64,000 nucleotides of DNA from DAOVVL01 sp965603095. Lineage in GTDB: Bacteria > Pseudomonadota > Alphaproteobacteria > Rhodospirillales > Magnetovibrionaceae. The stretch spans positions 62,001-126,000 of the forward strand of contig CBFDBQ010000001.1 of NCBI GenBank assembly GCA_965603095.1, written 5' to 3'. The notes under the pieces were generated by a model. The model was not told the DNA's origin. It saw only the letters and a program-made list of their open reading frames with translations, and did not search any database. The position numbers were made by a program, and so were the translations under genes. Of this stretch, positions 34,600 through 45,020 are shown piece by piece (the first letter of the stretch is position 1; every line of letters begins with the position of its first letter).

Positions 34600-37404
34600 T
34601 TAATTTGTTGCCGTTTTTATATCGCTATTGTCTGCGCTTTTGTTGGTTGGGGCGGTAATTATGCCCATAAGTTTGCTTTCAATTGATTTAATCTTTGCGT
34701 TTTGATCAACCTTTAGACCAAACACATCTTTTACATAAAAAACATCAACCGCGCGTTCACCATACGAAGTAATATGGGCGCTGATAATTTGCAGACCTAA
34801 CCCCGTTAAGCCCCACGTTATATCATGTAATAAACCGGGACGGTTACGGGTGCTTATTTCTATTACCGTTGCGGTCATGCTTGCCTTGTTATCAACTAAA
34901 ACCCGGGGCGGCACGGTAAAAACAGCAGTCCGTGAGCCAATTTGACGCTTTGTTTCTTTTTCAATTTCGACTTTAGGGTTTATTTTACCAGTTAATGCGG
35001 CCTCTATTTTTGCTTCAAGGCGTTTAATTCGCCCGGCCCCATCATAAGCGCCACCGCCAATGTCTTGTACCCAGAAAGTATCTAGTGCCATGCCGTTGGC
35101 CATTGTCACCACGCGGGCATCAACAATGTTTGCGCCACTAAGCGACATTGCACCTGCAATACGCGAAAACAAGCCCGGATGATCTGCGGTATAAACAATA
35201 ATTTCAGAAATATCCGTGCCCGGGGCGGTTGTGCTTTCAAGGTAAAGCGCACTTTCTTTATTATTTGCACTTCTAATTAATTTGGCATGACGGACTAAAT
35301 GATCCATATCAAAACTAAGCCAGTAATCAGTATAACCCAACGCCATGTGGGCATCTAATTCTTCTCTGCTCCAACCATCGGCGGTGTCTGTTAGTATGGC
35401 TTCAAGTTTTTCTTTTATGTCCATGGCGCGTGCTTCGGCGCGGCCACCGGGGGCTTTTCCGGTCATGGCTTCTAATGCGCGATGATAAAGTTCTCGCAAC
35501 AAGGTTGCTTTCCATCCGTTCCAAACGTTTGGTCCAACCGCACGGGTGTCGGCCACGGTAAGAATTAAAAGCAGGCGTAATCTTTCCGGTGTTTGCACCA
35601 ATTCAATAAAGTTTTTAATCGCTTGTGGGTCATCAAGATCACGTTTAAACGCTGTCCGGTTCATATCTAAATGATGCATCACCAACCAAACAACTGTTTC
35701 GGTTTCCCATTCATCAAGACCAAAACGAGGACAAAGTTTTTTGGCAATCTTTGCACCAATTTCTGAATGGTCGCCACCACGACCCTTGCCGATGTCGTGC
35801 AATAACACCGCAACGTAAAGAACGCGACGTGATTTAATTTCCTGAATTATTTTAGTTGATAGCGGATGGTCTTCGGTCAACAGTCCGCGTTCGATTTGGT
35901 TTAAGATACCAATGGCATTTATGGTATGCTCATCAACCGTATAGACGTGATACATGTCGTACTGCATTTGCGCTACCACGCGCCCAAAATCAGGGATAAA
36001 ACGCCCTAATATTCCTACCTCGTTTAGCCGGCGTAACGTTATCTCTGGCCCCTTGGGGCTGATAAGCATGTTAATAAACATTTCATTTGCTTCGACGTTT
36101 TTTAGAACCTTTGCATCAAGCAGTTTGAGGTTTTTATAAACACTACGTAATGCTTCGGGATGAATGTCTGATTCTAGCCGTTCGGCCTCGGCAAAAAGAC
36201 GAAGTAAATTAACCGGGTCTTTTGAAAAAACAGATTTGTTTTTTATATTTAACCGATCATTATCAAGATTAAAATTATCTAGCTTGCCTTTAAAAAATCC
36301 AAACGAAAGAAATGTACGTTTAGTTTTTTTGCCATGATTTTCTTCGAGCATAGAACAAAGCACGCGGGTAAGGTCGCCCACATCTTTTGCTATCAAAAAA
36401 TAATGCTTCATAAAACGCTCGACCCCGGAACTGGATGCCCGGTTGCGATAACCCATTCTTTTTGCTAAATCGCCCTGTACGTTAAAGCTTAATGTTTCTT
36501 CGGCGCGGTCTGCTGAAAAATGCAAATGACAGCGAACCGTCCATAAAAAATCCTGCGCCTTCATAAATCGTTTTACATCAACAGAATTAAAAACGCCCAA
36601 CGGCACAAGTTCAGAAACATCCTTAATTCGATATATAGCCTTGGCTATCCAATAAAGCGTTTGCAAATCGCGCAAGCCACCTTTGCCTTCCTTAATGTTA
36701 GGCTCCAACACATATCGGCTATCGCCCATGCGTTCATGGCGGTTGTCGCGCTCATCAAGTTTTGCTTTTACAAAATCCATTTGATTGGCAGACAGCATCT
36801 CGCGAGCAAAGCGTTCATTAAACGTTTTAAATAAATCTTTCGAACCAGATACTAACCTTGCGTCAAGCAGGCTAGTTCGAATGGTGTGGTCTTCTTTAGC
36901 GGTTTTTATAGCTTCATTAACTGAACGGGTAGAGTGGCCAACCTTTAGGCCAAGGTCCCACAACATATAAAGCATCCACTCAACCAATTTTTCTTCTGGT
37001 CGGGCGGGCTTGCGTTTAAACAAAAACATCAAATCAATATCGGAATGAGGAGCAATTTCGGCCCGGCCGTAACCACCGGATGCAACAACGGACATTTGCT
37101 GATTTGCATCTTTTTTACCTAGTTTAACCCCATGAACCGATGCAAATTCATGCAGGCTAACCACCAATTGATCCAACAGGTGTGTGCCATTTTTGTAAGT
37201 TGCGTTGCCGGTGTCGATGCCATCTTCAAACCTGCGCTTTATTTCAAGGCGGCCTTTTTCCAGCGCGGTCTTAAATATGGCTAGAACCTTAAGCCGTGTT
37301 TCTTGTTCATCCTCGCCAGCTGGAGCATCGGCAATAACCTTTTCAAGCACGCCGGTGAGGCGCTTGCGGTCAATTATTTTGCGGGGATTTATTATTTTTG
37401 CCAT
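34600..37404 (-). CDS. glnD: Bifunctional uridylyltransferase/uridylyl-removing enzyme GlnD
   Basis: A 934-residue nitrogen sensor that uridylylates PII proteins when glutamine is low and removes UMP when it is high. Domain order: nucleotidyltransferase (VASGGYGRAEIAPHSDIDLMFL near residue 110), helical region, HD domain (LLHDIGKGRGGDHSEIGAKI near 530) and two C-terminal ACT domains (one starting at EIIVYTADHPGLFSRIAGAM, the other with ISTRNRPGLLHDITWGL). All key motifs are intact. First gene before murJ. Confidence 0.97.
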   Translation of the reverse strand: MAKIINPRKIIDRKRLTGVLEKVIADAPAGEDEQETRLKVLAIFKTALEKGRLEIKRRFEDGIDTGNATYKNGTHLLDQLVVSLHEFASVHGVKLGKKDANQQMSVVASGGYGRAEIAPHSDIDLMFLFKRKPARPEEKLVEWMLYMLWDLGLKVGHSTRSVNEAIKTAKEDHTIRTSLLDARLVSGSKDLFKTFNERFAREMLSANQMDFVKAKLDERDNRHERMGDSRYVLEPNIKEGKGGLRDLQTLYWIAKAIYRIKDVSELVPLGVFNSVDVKRFMKAQDFLWTVRCHLHFSADRAEETLSFNVQGDLAKRMGYRNRASSSGVERFMKHYFLIAKDVGDLTRVLCSMLEENHGKKTKRTFLSFGFFKGKLDNFNLDNDRLNIKNKSVFSKDPVNLLRLFAEAERLESDIHPEALRSVYKNLKLLDAKVLKNVEANEMFINMLISPKGPEITLRRLNEVGILGRFIPDFGRVVAQMQYDMYHVYTVDEHTINAIGILNQIERGLLTEDHPLSTKIIQEIKSRRVLYVAVLLHDIGKGRGGDHSEIGAKIAKKLCPRFGLDEWETETVVWLVMHHLDMNRTAFKRDLDDPQAIKNFIELVQTPERLRLLLILTVADTRAVGPNVWNGWKATLLRELYHRALEAMTGKAPGGRAEARAMDIKEKLEAILTDTADGWSREELDAHMALGYTDYWLSFDMDHLVRHAKLIRSANNKESALYLESTTAPGTDISEIIVYTADHPGLFSRIAGAMSLSGANIVDARVVTMANGMALDTFWVQDIGGGAYDGAGRIKRLEAKIEAALTGKINPKVEIEKETKRQIGSRTAVFTVPPRVLVDNKASMTATVIEISTRNRPGLLHDITWGLTGLGLQIISAHITSYGERAVDVFYVKDVFGLKVDQNAKIKSIESKLMGIITAPTNKSADNSDIKTATN

Positions 37405-37430
37405 GAAAGCATACTAGTGCGGTTTTGCTA

Positions 37431-37892
37431 TCAAAGTTTAGGGAAAAATCGTCCGGTACGCTGGCAATATTGCTCATATTCTTGGGGGAATGCGGTTGCC
37501 ATTAATTTTTCTTCGGCCCGAATATTCCAATGCCACATGGGAAACTGCAAAATCGAACTTAAAATATAGAACCAACCATCAAGATAAATGACCAAGCCCG
37601 GGCCAAAACCGAGAAGAAACGCCGCATATAGGGGGTGGCGAAAATACTTAAACGCACCTGTGGTTATCAATTTTTTACCGCGCGCGGACGGGGGCAATGA
37701 TTTAACTGCCCAAAAAAGAATTAATGCCGTAATCACTGAGCCTATTATAAGTGCCGCCCAGCCGACCCCGGCTATGCCATGGACTGGGTCTAAACCATAG
37801 GTTTTTTCACCCCACCAGGCGACGGAAAGCATTAATAGTCCTAATAAAAGACCCCTAGGGCCGGTACCGAAAAGCCTTTGATATGTGTTCAT
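37431..37892 (-). CDS. Isoprenylcysteine methyltransferase-like membrane protein
   Basis: A polytopic membrane protein of about 153 residues in the ICMT/PEMT-like superfamily. Hydrophobic segments are LLLGLLMLSVAWW, GIAGVGWAALIIGSVITALI and AFLLGFGPGLVIYL; the C-terminus has the family pattern RHPLYAAFLLG, then EEKLMATAFPQEYEQYCQRT. The start is uncertain; 37892 is preferred over 37973 because the latter adds a polar N-terminus absent from relatives, but no ribosome-binding site is clear. Substrate unknown. Confidence 0.7.
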   Translation of the reverse strand: MNTYQRLFGTGPRGLLLGLLMLSVAWWGEKTYGLDPVHGIAGVGWAALIIGSVITALILFWAVKSLPPSARGKKLITTGAFKYFRHPLYAAFLLGFGPGLVIYLDGWFYILSSILQFPMWHWNIRAEEKLMATAFPQEYEQYCQRTGRFFPKL

Positions 37893-38032
37893 GGTGTAAA
37901 TATTCAGGCCTCCAGTAGATGTAAGGTCAATATTTAATATTAACTTTAAAATCGGCTTGGACTCTGAAGCCATAGGGCCCTAGATTTATCCAAACATTAC
38001 ATAAACTTTATAAAAAAAGAGCCTCCCCCCAC

Positions 38033-40297
38033 ATGAGCGATAAAAACAACAAGGTAACAGACCAAGAAGCCCTAGCATTTCATGCGGAAGGCCGTCCCGG
38101 AAAAATAGAAATTCGCGCGACCAAGCCGCTGGCCAGCCAGCGCGACCTATCGTTGGCATATTCCCCTGGCGTTGCCGCACCTTGTCTTGAAATTGAGCGT
38201 GATAAAACCCTGGCCTACGATTACACCGCCAAGGGAAATTTAATTGCGGTGATTTCAAATGGTACTGCGGTGTTGGGTCTTGGCAATTTAGGGGCGCAGG
38301 CATCCAAGCCGGTAATGGAGGGCAAGGCAGTTTTATTTAAACGCTTTGCCGATATTGATGGCATCGATATTGAGGTAGACACAGCCGACGTAGACGAATT
38401 TGTAAACGCAGTGCGCTATCTTGGCCCCAGCTTTGGCGGCATCAACCTTGAAGATATTGCAGCACCTGAATGTTTTATTATTGAACAACGCTTGCGCGAG
38501 CTAATGGACATTCCAGTTTTTCATGACGACCAACACGGCACCGCAATAATTACCGCGGCTGGTCTTATCAATGCGTGCCATTTAACCGGCCGTGATTTGT
38601 CTGAAATAAAACTTGTTGCTAATGGCGCGGGCGCCGCGTCCATTGCCTGTGTTGAATTAATAAAAGCAATGGGTGTAAAGCACGACAACGTAATTATGTG
38701 CGATAGCAAAGGTGTAATTTACCAAGGCCGTGAAGATGGTATGAACCAATGGAAATCGGCCCACGCCGTTGCAACAGACACCCGCACCTTGGACGATGCC
38801 ATGGTTGGTGCCGATGTATTTTTAGGGCTGTCGGTCAAAGGTGCAGTTTCACAAGACATGGTGGCCAGTATGGCTGATAAGCCAATTATTTTTGCCATGG
38901 CCAATCCTGATCCAGAAATAACTCCCGATGACGTAAAAGAAGTTCGCTCAGACGCCATTATTGCAACAGGACGTTCGGATTATCCCAATCAGGTAAACAA
39001 CGTTTTGGGATTTCCTTATATTTTCCGTGGCGCACTAGACGTTCGCGCCACCACCATTAACGAAGAAATGAAAGTAGCCGCCGCCAACGCCATTGCCGAG
39101 CTGGCCCGCGAAGACGTGCCCGACGAAGTTGACATGGCCTATTCCGACAAACACCTGCGTTATGGTTCTGAATATATAATTCCGGCCCCGTTTGATCCTA
39201 GGCTTGTTTTGTTTGTACCGCCCGCTGTGGCCCGTGCTGCAATGGATTCAGGCGTTGCGCAAAGACCTATTATTGATATGGCGGCATATAAAAATGAACT
39301 TTCCGCACGCCTTGACCCGACCGCACCTTCGCTCCAAGCAATATTTGAAAATGTAGCATTACACCCACGCCGTGTGGTTTTTGCCGAAGGCGAAGAAGAA
39401 AAATCCATCCGCGCCGCAGTGGCTTTTTTTAACGCCGGTTACGGCTACCCCATATTGGTCGGACGCGAAGATGAAATTCATGCCAAATTGCGCGAGCTGG
39501 GCTTGCCCGTGATTGATGGCGTTGAAATAACCAATGCAAAATTATCAGACGCCGATGAGCGCTATACCGACATGCTTTATGAGCGCCAACAACGCAATGG
39601 GCTTTTGTTTCGCGATTGCCAACGTTTGGTAAACCAAAACCGCAATGTGTTTGCCGCATCGATGATTGCCCAAGGCGATGCCGATGCAATGGTAACTGGC
39701 CTAACCCGTAACTATAGCGTGGCGTTAACCGATGTCGGCAAGGTGATGGATCCATTGGATGGTGAATTATTATTTGGCCTGACCATGTTAGTGGCCGAAG
39801 GACGCACAATATTTATGGCCGATACTGCAGTGCATGTAGTGCCCACAGCCCAGGAGCTAGCGCAAATTGCAGTTCAATCAGCCGCCCAAGTAAGGCGCAT
39901 GGGCCAAGACCCACGGGTTGCGCTTGTTTCATTTTCAAATTTTGGCAACCCCATGCCCGAACGCACCGAAGCAATGCGTGGTGCGGTAAAAATATTAGAT
40001 GAAATGGAAGCATCATTTGAATATGAGGGCGAGATGAGCGTCGAAGTGGCACTTAATTACGAATTACAAAAACGCGCCTATCCATTTAGCCGTCTTTCAG
40101 GTGCCGCCAATATTTTAGTAATGCCTAGCCTAAATGCGGCGTCTGTGGCGCCGGGGCTGATGCAACAATTGGGTAGCGGCACAGTTATTGGCCCACTGCT
40201 GGTTGGGCTTTCGCGCCCGGTACAGATTGTGCCCATGGGTTCTACGGTTTCAGATATCGTCAACATGGCGGCCATGGCCGTTCATGATGCGCTTTGA
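38033..40297 (+). CDS. maeB: NADP-dependent malic enzyme with phosphotransacetylase-like domain
   Basis: A 754-residue enzyme converting malate to pyruvate and CO2 with NADP+ reduction. The malic domain shows LAYSPGVAAPCLEI and DIEVDTADVDEF, a metal region in VFHDDQHGTAI, and the Rossmann motif ANGAGAASIACVELIKA. From about residue 430 to the end there is a phosphate acetyltransferase-like domain (VVFAEGEEEKSIRAAVAFF), which in this enzyme class is regulatory rather than catalytic. Full length. It stands alone upstream of the phosphate transporter. Confidence 0.96.
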   Translation: MSDKNNKVTDQEALAFHAEGRPGKIEIRATKPLASQRDLSLAYSPGVAAPCLEIERDKTLAYDYTAKGNLIAVISNGTAVLGLGNLGAQASKPVMEGKAVLFKRFADIDGIDIEVDTADVDEFVNAVRYLGPSFGGINLEDIAAPECFIIEQRLRELMDIPVFHDDQHGTAIITAAGLINACHLTGRDLSEIKLVANGAGAASIACVELIKAMGVKHDNVIMCDSKGVIYQGREDGMNQWKSAHAVATDTRTLDDAMVGADVFLGLSVKGAVSQDMVASMADKPIIFAMANPDPEITPDDVKEVRSDAIIATGRSDYPNQVNNVLGFPYIFRGALDVRATTINEEMKVAAANAIAELAREDVPDEVDMAYSDKHLRYGSEYIIPAPFDPRLVLFVPPAVARAAMDSGVAQRPIIDMAAYKNELSARLDPTAPSLQAIFENVALHPRRVVFAEGEEEKSIRAAVAFFNAGYGYPILVGREDEIHAKLRELGLPVIDGVEITNAKLSDADERYTDMLYERQQRNGLLFRDCQRLVNQNRNVFAASMIAQGDADAMVTGLTRNYSVALTDVGKVMDPLDGELLFGLTMLVAEGRTIFMADTAVHVVPTAQELAQIAVQSAAQVRRMGQDPRVALVSFSNFGNPMPERTEAMRGAVKILDEMEASFEYEGEMSVEVALNYELQKRAYPFSRLSGAANILVMPSLNAASVAPGLMQQLGSGTVIGPLLVGLSRPVQIVPMGSTVSDIVNMAAMAVHDAL

Positions 40298-40434
40298 AAA
40301 AGCGGCATTTTTACCACAGTTCCTGACATTTTTTTCAACGCTCTGAACTAGAACAAAATAACGGTTGCAATAAAAGCCAAAATTGCCGACAAGGCCGGGG
40401 TAAAAAGAGAAACAGATAGAGGGAACGGTTCAAT

Positions 40435-42039
40435 ATGGAACCTAATGCATACAAGCCCAAAACTGGGCTTGATAAAGATCTCAAAAAAATCGCTAGCGTA
40501 GAATCAGCAGTCCTAACCCAGGGTCAAAGTATGGCCCGTATCGGTTTAGGGCTTTTATTTTTAATTGGTGTCTGGGTCTTTGCTTCCATGCAAACGGGCA
40601 TCGTCGGGGCTTCACCGTTTGTTATTGCCGCTGCCGTTATCGGCGGTTACATGGCGCTTAACATTGGTGCCAACGATGTGGCCAACAATGTTGGCCCGGC
40701 GGTTGGATCAAAAGCACTAACGCTTTTTGGCGCAATTATTATTGCCGCAATTTTTGAAAGCGGCGGCGCGATACTCGCCGGTGGCGATGTTATTTCGACA
40801 ATTAAAAAAGGCATCATTGATCCTAGCTATATGCCCGATGCCGAAACTTTCATGACCGCAATGATGGCTGCGCTTTTAGCAGCAGCACTTTGGCTCAACC
40901 TTGCGACCTATGTTGGTGCACCGGTTTCAACCACCCATTCAATCGTTGGTGGGGTTATGGGTGCGGGCATTGCGGCCACTGGCTTTAACGCGGTTAATTG
41001 GGTGACAATGTCCAAAATTGCCGCCAGTTGGGTTATATCGCCGTTAATGGGTGGAGTAATCGCGGCCGGATTTTTGTTATTGTTAAAGATTACCGTCCTT
41101 AATAAAGAAGATAAAATTGCCGCGGCTAGGCGTTGGGTTCCCATTGTGGTTGCCATCATGGCCGGCGCCTTCACCATTTATTTGATGAACAAGGGCATAA
41201 AGAAACTTTATAAATCCAGCTGGAGCGAAATGTTTGCAGCCGGTGCTGTAATGTTTGGCGTTACCTGGGCCATTGTCAGGGCGCGCATTATCAAGCGTTC
41301 GGCCCAGATGGAAAACCGCAAAAAATCAGTAAACAAATTATTTGTTATTCCGCTTATTTTTTCTGCGGCACTGCTTTCATTTGCCCACGGCGCCAATGAT
41401 GTTGCCAACGCGGTTGGGCCGTTAGCGGCCATTGTGGCCGCCGCCGACAGCGGTGAAATTGTGACCAAGGCCGGCATACCGCTTTGGGTAATGCTGGTTG
41501 GTGCGCTGGGCATTTCAATGGGGTTGATGTTGTTTGGGCCCAAGCTTATTCGCAAAGTTGGTTCTGAAATTACCAAGCTAAACCCGGTCAGGGCATTTTG
41601 CGTAGCATTGGCAGCGGCCATTACGGTGATTATTGCATCGGCCCTTGGCCTGCCGGTTAGCTCCACCCACATTGCGGTTGGCGGTGTGTTTGGAGTTGGT
41701 TTTTTACGTGAATACCTAGCAAAGCGTGACAGTGAAAAATTGAGTAAAAAATTGAGCGATGCATCAACAGCCCGTCCTTCGCCATTGGCCGCGGCTGAAT
41801 CTGGCATGGAGGCGGGCGTTAAAACCGTTGCTGACATAACACCTGAACTGGAGCACGAACTTGATGGGCTGGATAAAAAGTTATTAAAGAAAAAAATGAA
41901 AAAATCCAAAAAGCGCAAACTGGTTCGTCGCAGCCACGCATGGACCATTGCGGCGGCATGGATTATTACCGTGCCAGTAGCGGCGGTTCTTGCCGGTGCA
42001 TTGTTCTTGTTGCTTATGGGATTTGGGCTTGGCGCTTAA
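40435..42039 (+). CDS. Low-affinity inorganic phosphate transporter (PiT family)
   Basis: A 534-residue polytopic permease with the two PiT signature repeats: GANDVANNVGPAVGSKALT in the N-terminal half and HGANDVANAVGPLAAIV in the C-terminal half, each followed by a PVSTTHSI or PVSSTHIA motif. There are about 11 hydrophobic segments, a basic cytosolic loop between the halves, and a Lys-rich stretch (LLKKKMKKSKKRK) before the last helix. It ends at a strong terminator. Confidence 0.94.
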   Translation: MEPNAYKPKTGLDKDLKKIASVESAVLTQGQSMARIGLGLLFLIGVWVFASMQTGIVGASPFVIAAAVIGGYMALNIGANDVANNVGPAVGSKALTLFGAIIIAAIFESGGAILAGGDVISTIKKGIIDPSYMPDAETFMTAMMAALLAAALWLNLATYVGAPVSTTHSIVGGVMGAGIAATGFNAVNWVTMSKIAASWVISPLMGGVIAAGFLLLLKITVLNKEDKIAAARRWVPIVVAIMAGAFTIYLMNKGIKKLYKSSWSEMFAAGAVMFGVTWAIVRARIIKRSAQMENRKKSVNKLFVIPLIFSAALLSFAHGANDVANAVGPLAAIVAAADSGEIVTKAGIPLWVMLVGALGISMGLMLFGPKLIRKVGSEITKLNPVRAFCVALAAAITVIIASALGLPVSSTHIAVGGVFGVGFLREYLAKRDSEKLSKKLSDASTARPSPLAAAESGMEAGVKTVADITPELEHELDGLDKKLLKKKMKKSKKRKLVRRSHAWTIAAAWIITVPVAAVLAGALFLLLMGFGLGA

Positions 42040-42067
42040 GGCTTAGAACATTAGCGTTTTAAATACT

Positions 42068-42107
42068 AAACGACCGAGGGTTAAGTCCTCGGTCGTTTTT
42101 CTTTTTT
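42068..42107 (+). terminator. Terminator after the phosphate transporter gene
   Basis: AAACGACCGAGG pairs with CCTCGGTCGTTT around a 7-base loop (stem arms 42068-42079 and 42087-42098), followed by a T-rich run. It ends the transporter gene and could also slow transcripts from the minus strand. Confidence 0.88.
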
Positions 42108-42642
42108 ATGGCTGTTTTGATGACCCTGTTCTGTAATCCAGCTCAATTACACCCATGTCGTGTTGACTGGTGCTGTGAAGAGAGAGGCCTTGAGGGGAAT
42201 TCATTTTATGAAATAAGGGAACTCCATCGCCCAATAAAATTGGGATGACGAAAAGCTGCAGTCTATCTATGGCGTTAGATTCTATTAGTCGAGTCTGTAA
42301 CTGTGATCCTCCGACGACCCAGACATCTCCGTCATCAAGGGCACGAAGATGCTTCATTAGACTTAGAACACCATCGGTCCAGCATTCCACACCCGTTGGC
42401 GGATCCATAATTGGCGTGGATGTAACGACCAATGTACGTTTGCCCTTATAGACCCATTCCGAACCAAATGTACGCGCTTGGTCGAAGGTTTTGCGCCCCA
42501 TAACCAAGGTTTGAACTTCGCTGAAAAAGGTCGCAAAACCATAATCAACGACATTGAACGGCTCAAGCCAATCAACGCCACCATTGTTATCGGCGATATA
42601 GCTATCTACGCTGCTCGCCATGTATCCTCTAATGCATGCCAT
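42106..42642 (-). CDS. RibD C-terminal/dihydrofolate reductase-like protein
   Basis: A 178-residue protein with the dihydrofolate reductase-like fold of the RibD C-terminal family. Features are GYMASSVDSYIADNNGGVDWL at the N-terminus, LVMGRKTFDQARTFG (NADPH-binding turn) and WVVGGSQLQTRLIESN. Such proteins are NADPH reductases of unknown substrate. It is flanked by two strong terminators, so it may have its own promoter in the short space after the ppa terminator. Confidence 0.85.
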   Translation of the reverse strand: MACIRGYMASSVDSYIADNNGGVDWLEPFNVVDYGFATFFSEVQTLVMGRKTFDQARTFGSEWVYKGKRTLVVTSTPIMDPPTGVECWTDGVLSLMKHLRALDDGDVWVVGGSQLQTRLIESNAIDRLQLFVIPILLGDGVPLFHKMNSPQGLSLHSTSQHDMGVIELDYRTGSSKQP

Positions 42643-42690
42643 GATTATAAATATAGGGCATCGATCGCGCTCTTACCAAAGAATCAGTAA

Positions 42691-42724
42691 AAACCTCGGG
42701 AGTAAATATACTCCCGAGGTTTTT
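42691..42724. terminator. Bidirectional terminator between ppa and the DHFR-like gene
   Basis: A perfect 14-bp stem (AAACCTCGGGAGTA with TACTCCCGAGGTTT) with a 4-base loop; T runs on both sides allow termination in either direction. It ends ppa on the minus strand. Confidence 0.88.
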
Positions 42725-42732
42725 TGTTTTTG

Positions 42733-43266
42733 TTATTTTACGGCGTTTGCGCGCTCAATTCCCTGTTTGATTAAATCAAACGCGACCTCTGGAGATTTCC
42801 AGTCGCGTATTTCAACCCACTTGCCTTTTTCAAGGTCTTTATAATGACTGAAAAAATGCGCAATCTGTTCTAATAATATGGGACGAACATCTTTGTATGA
42901 TTTTACATCTTCGTAATATGGGTGCAGCCTATCAACCGGAACGCACAAAACTTTTTCGTCAATTCCGCTTTCATCTTCCATCAACAACACCCCGATAGGG
43001 CGCGATGGAATGACCACGCCCGGAGCCAAAACATGCTGGCCAAGAACGGCGGCATCAACCGGGTCGCCATCATCTGAAAGGGTGTGGGGAATAAAACCGT
43101 AGTTACACGGGTAATGCATGGCGGTATGCAAAAAACGATCGACGAACATAGCGCCGGATGCCTTATCCAGTTCGTATTTTACCGGGCTACCACCCATGGG
43201 AACCTCAATAATTACGTTTACTTCGTTTGGAACATCGTCGCCGATGGAAATTTTGCTGACATCCAT
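42733..43266 (-). CDS. ppa: Inorganic pyrophosphatase
   Basis: A 177-residue family I soluble pyrophosphatase that hydrolyses pyrophosphate and drives biosynthetic reactions such as SAM and aminoacyl-tRNA formation. The metal-binding signature DDGDPVDAAVLG is present, as are VIIEVPMGGSPVKYELDK and PCNYGFIPHTL. Length is normal for a prokaryotic enzyme. Confidence 0.96.
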   Translation of the reverse strand: MDVSKISIGDDVPNEVNVIIEVPMGGSPVKYELDKASGAMFVDRFLHTAMHYPCNYGFIPHTLSDDGDPVDAAVLGQHVLAPGVVIPSRPIGVLLMEDESGIDEKVLCVPVDRLHPYYEDVKSYKDVRPILLEQIAHFFSHYKDLEKGKWVEIRDWKSPEVAFDLIKQGIERANAVK

Positions 43267-43379
43267 TTTATATACCTATAATTTTTTAAGCTGACCTTGA
43301 TTTAGGGAGTATTTGGGGGAGTATATGCCACGCCTTCGTGACCTCGTCCACCCACTAATCATGGTTCAATCTAATGATT

Positions 43380-44927
43380 TTAATTGCGCGGGCCGTTGAC
43401 AACAAGCCACCAAATCAACGCCAGAGGGATTATGCCGATTAACGCGGTGCCGATAAAAAACGGTGCATAATCAACTGCTTCAACCATCATGCCGGAATAG
43501 CCAGCAATTATTTTTGGCAATAACAACATCATTGAACTAAAAAGCGCGTACTGGGTAGCGGTAAACGAACTTGAAGTCAGGCTGGATAAATAAGCAATAA
43601 ACGCCGCCATGGCGATACCGGCTGACACATTATCGGCTGATATTACGGCCATAAGCATATAAACGTCCGCACCCATTCCCGCCATAATCGCAAACAACAC
43701 ATTGGTAAGCGCAGATAAAACCCCGCCCACAAAAAGGGTTCTCATTACCCCGTAGCGCACCGTTAAAAGACCACCTAAAAAACCACCGCCAATGGTCATA
43801 AACAAACCAAAGAATTTTGAAATACGTCCGATTTCTTGTTTTTCGAACCCAAGGTCCACATAAAACACATTGGCCATAATGCCCATAACAATATCGGAAA
43901 TACGATACGTTGCGACCAATGCCAATATTACAAATGCAACCCGACCATAGCGCTGAAAGAAATCAGCAAAAGGCGCAATATATGTTGCCCGCACCATTTC
44001 TCCCGACACAATTTTAGTTTTAACCATAATCATGGCGCTAACATAGGCTGTGAAAAGTGCGACCAACAAACGCAAGGTCTCAACCAAAAATCCCGCTAAC
44101 TGTTTTATAATTCCGCTATCAATAAAGATTGCCTTTAACGATTTTGCCATATCGGCGCTAAGCATAAACACGGCGACAAAGGCACAGGCCGCAACAGCAA
44201 AAAGCCCGACAAAACGCGCATAATCGCCAATTGTTTGCAGGTGTTCGCTGGTTGATTCACTTTCCGGTTCTTTAATAAAAAAGGTTGTGCCAACACCAAT
44301 TAACATGACGCTTGCCATGGCAAGATAGGTTGTTTGCCATGCGCCATAATCATAACCATCAATAACGTCTAGCGTGCCCGCCATCTCAAGCGCGCCTGCA
44401 CCAGCCACAACCATGCCGATACGATAGCCGGCAACATATGTGGCGCTCATCAAGCCCTGTAATTCTTTGGTTGCAGATTCAATTCGGTAGGCATCAATTA
44501 CTATGTCTTGGGTGGCGGATGAAAAACCCAACATAACGGCACCCACTGCAACGGCGCTAAGGCTTATGACCGGGTCATTAAAGGCCATTGCACACATTGC
44601 GCTTATTATTAAAGCCTGTGAAAATAAAAGCCACGAACGCCTGCGCCCAAGAAGGTTTGATAAAATTGGCAATGGCAATTTATCCACCAATGGTGCCCAC
44701 ACAACCTTGAACCCATAACCAAGTGCCGCCCAGCTAAAAAAGCCAATGGTCGAACGGGCCACATCTGCTTCGCGTAGCCATACCGACAGGGTAGAAAAAA
44801 TAAGCAATATGGGAACGCCTGCGGAAAAACCTAAAAATAACATGGTAATAACTTTGGGGTGCATAAAGGCTCGCACCGCGCTCCCCCAACTGCGGGTTTT
44901 TTCACCTGTGTCTAAAAGTGTGTTCAT
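43380..44927 (-). CDS. AmpG-like muropeptide permease (MFS)
   Basis: A 515-residue polytopic protein resembling AmpG, which imports anhydro-muropeptides for cell-wall recycling and, where an ampC system exists, its induction. Family-like segments are VITMLFLGFSAGVPILLIFS, WAALGYGFKVVWAPLVDKLP and the RRRSWLLFSQ loop; about 13-14 hydrophobic segments follow. A glycine-rich motif FGLFMTIGGGFLGGLL is typical. The substrate is inferred from the family; no ampC-like gene lies nearby. Confidence 0.85.
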   Translation of the reverse strand: MNTLLDTGEKTRSWGSAVRAFMHPKVITMLFLGFSAGVPILLIFSTLSVWLREADVARSTIGFFSWAALGYGFKVVWAPLVDKLPLPILSNLLGRRRSWLLFSQALIISAMCAMAFNDPVISLSAVAVGAVMLGFSSATQDIVIDAYRIESATKELQGLMSATYVAGYRIGMVVAGAGALEMAGTLDVIDGYDYGAWQTTYLAMASVMLIGVGTTFFIKEPESESTSEHLQTIGDYARFVGLFAVAACAFVAVFMLSADMAKSLKAIFIDSGIIKQLAGFLVETLRLLVALFTAYVSAMIMVKTKIVSGEMVRATYIAPFADFFQRYGRVAFVILALVATYRISDIVMGIMANVFYVDLGFEKQEIGRISKFFGLFMTIGGGFLGGLLTVRYGVMRTLFVGGVLSALTNVLFAIMAGMGADVYMLMAVISADNVSAGIAMAAFIAYLSSLTSSSFTATQYALFSSMMLLLPKIIAGYSGMMVEAVDYAPFFIGTALIGIIPLALIWWLVVNGPRN

Positions 44928-45020
44928 GCCAGTCCCTTTAATAGCTATCTTTTAAAAGATTGCATCAGCGGCGGTTTCATTTGGGTTAACGCCATTAATC
45001 CCTATTATTAATCCCCGCTA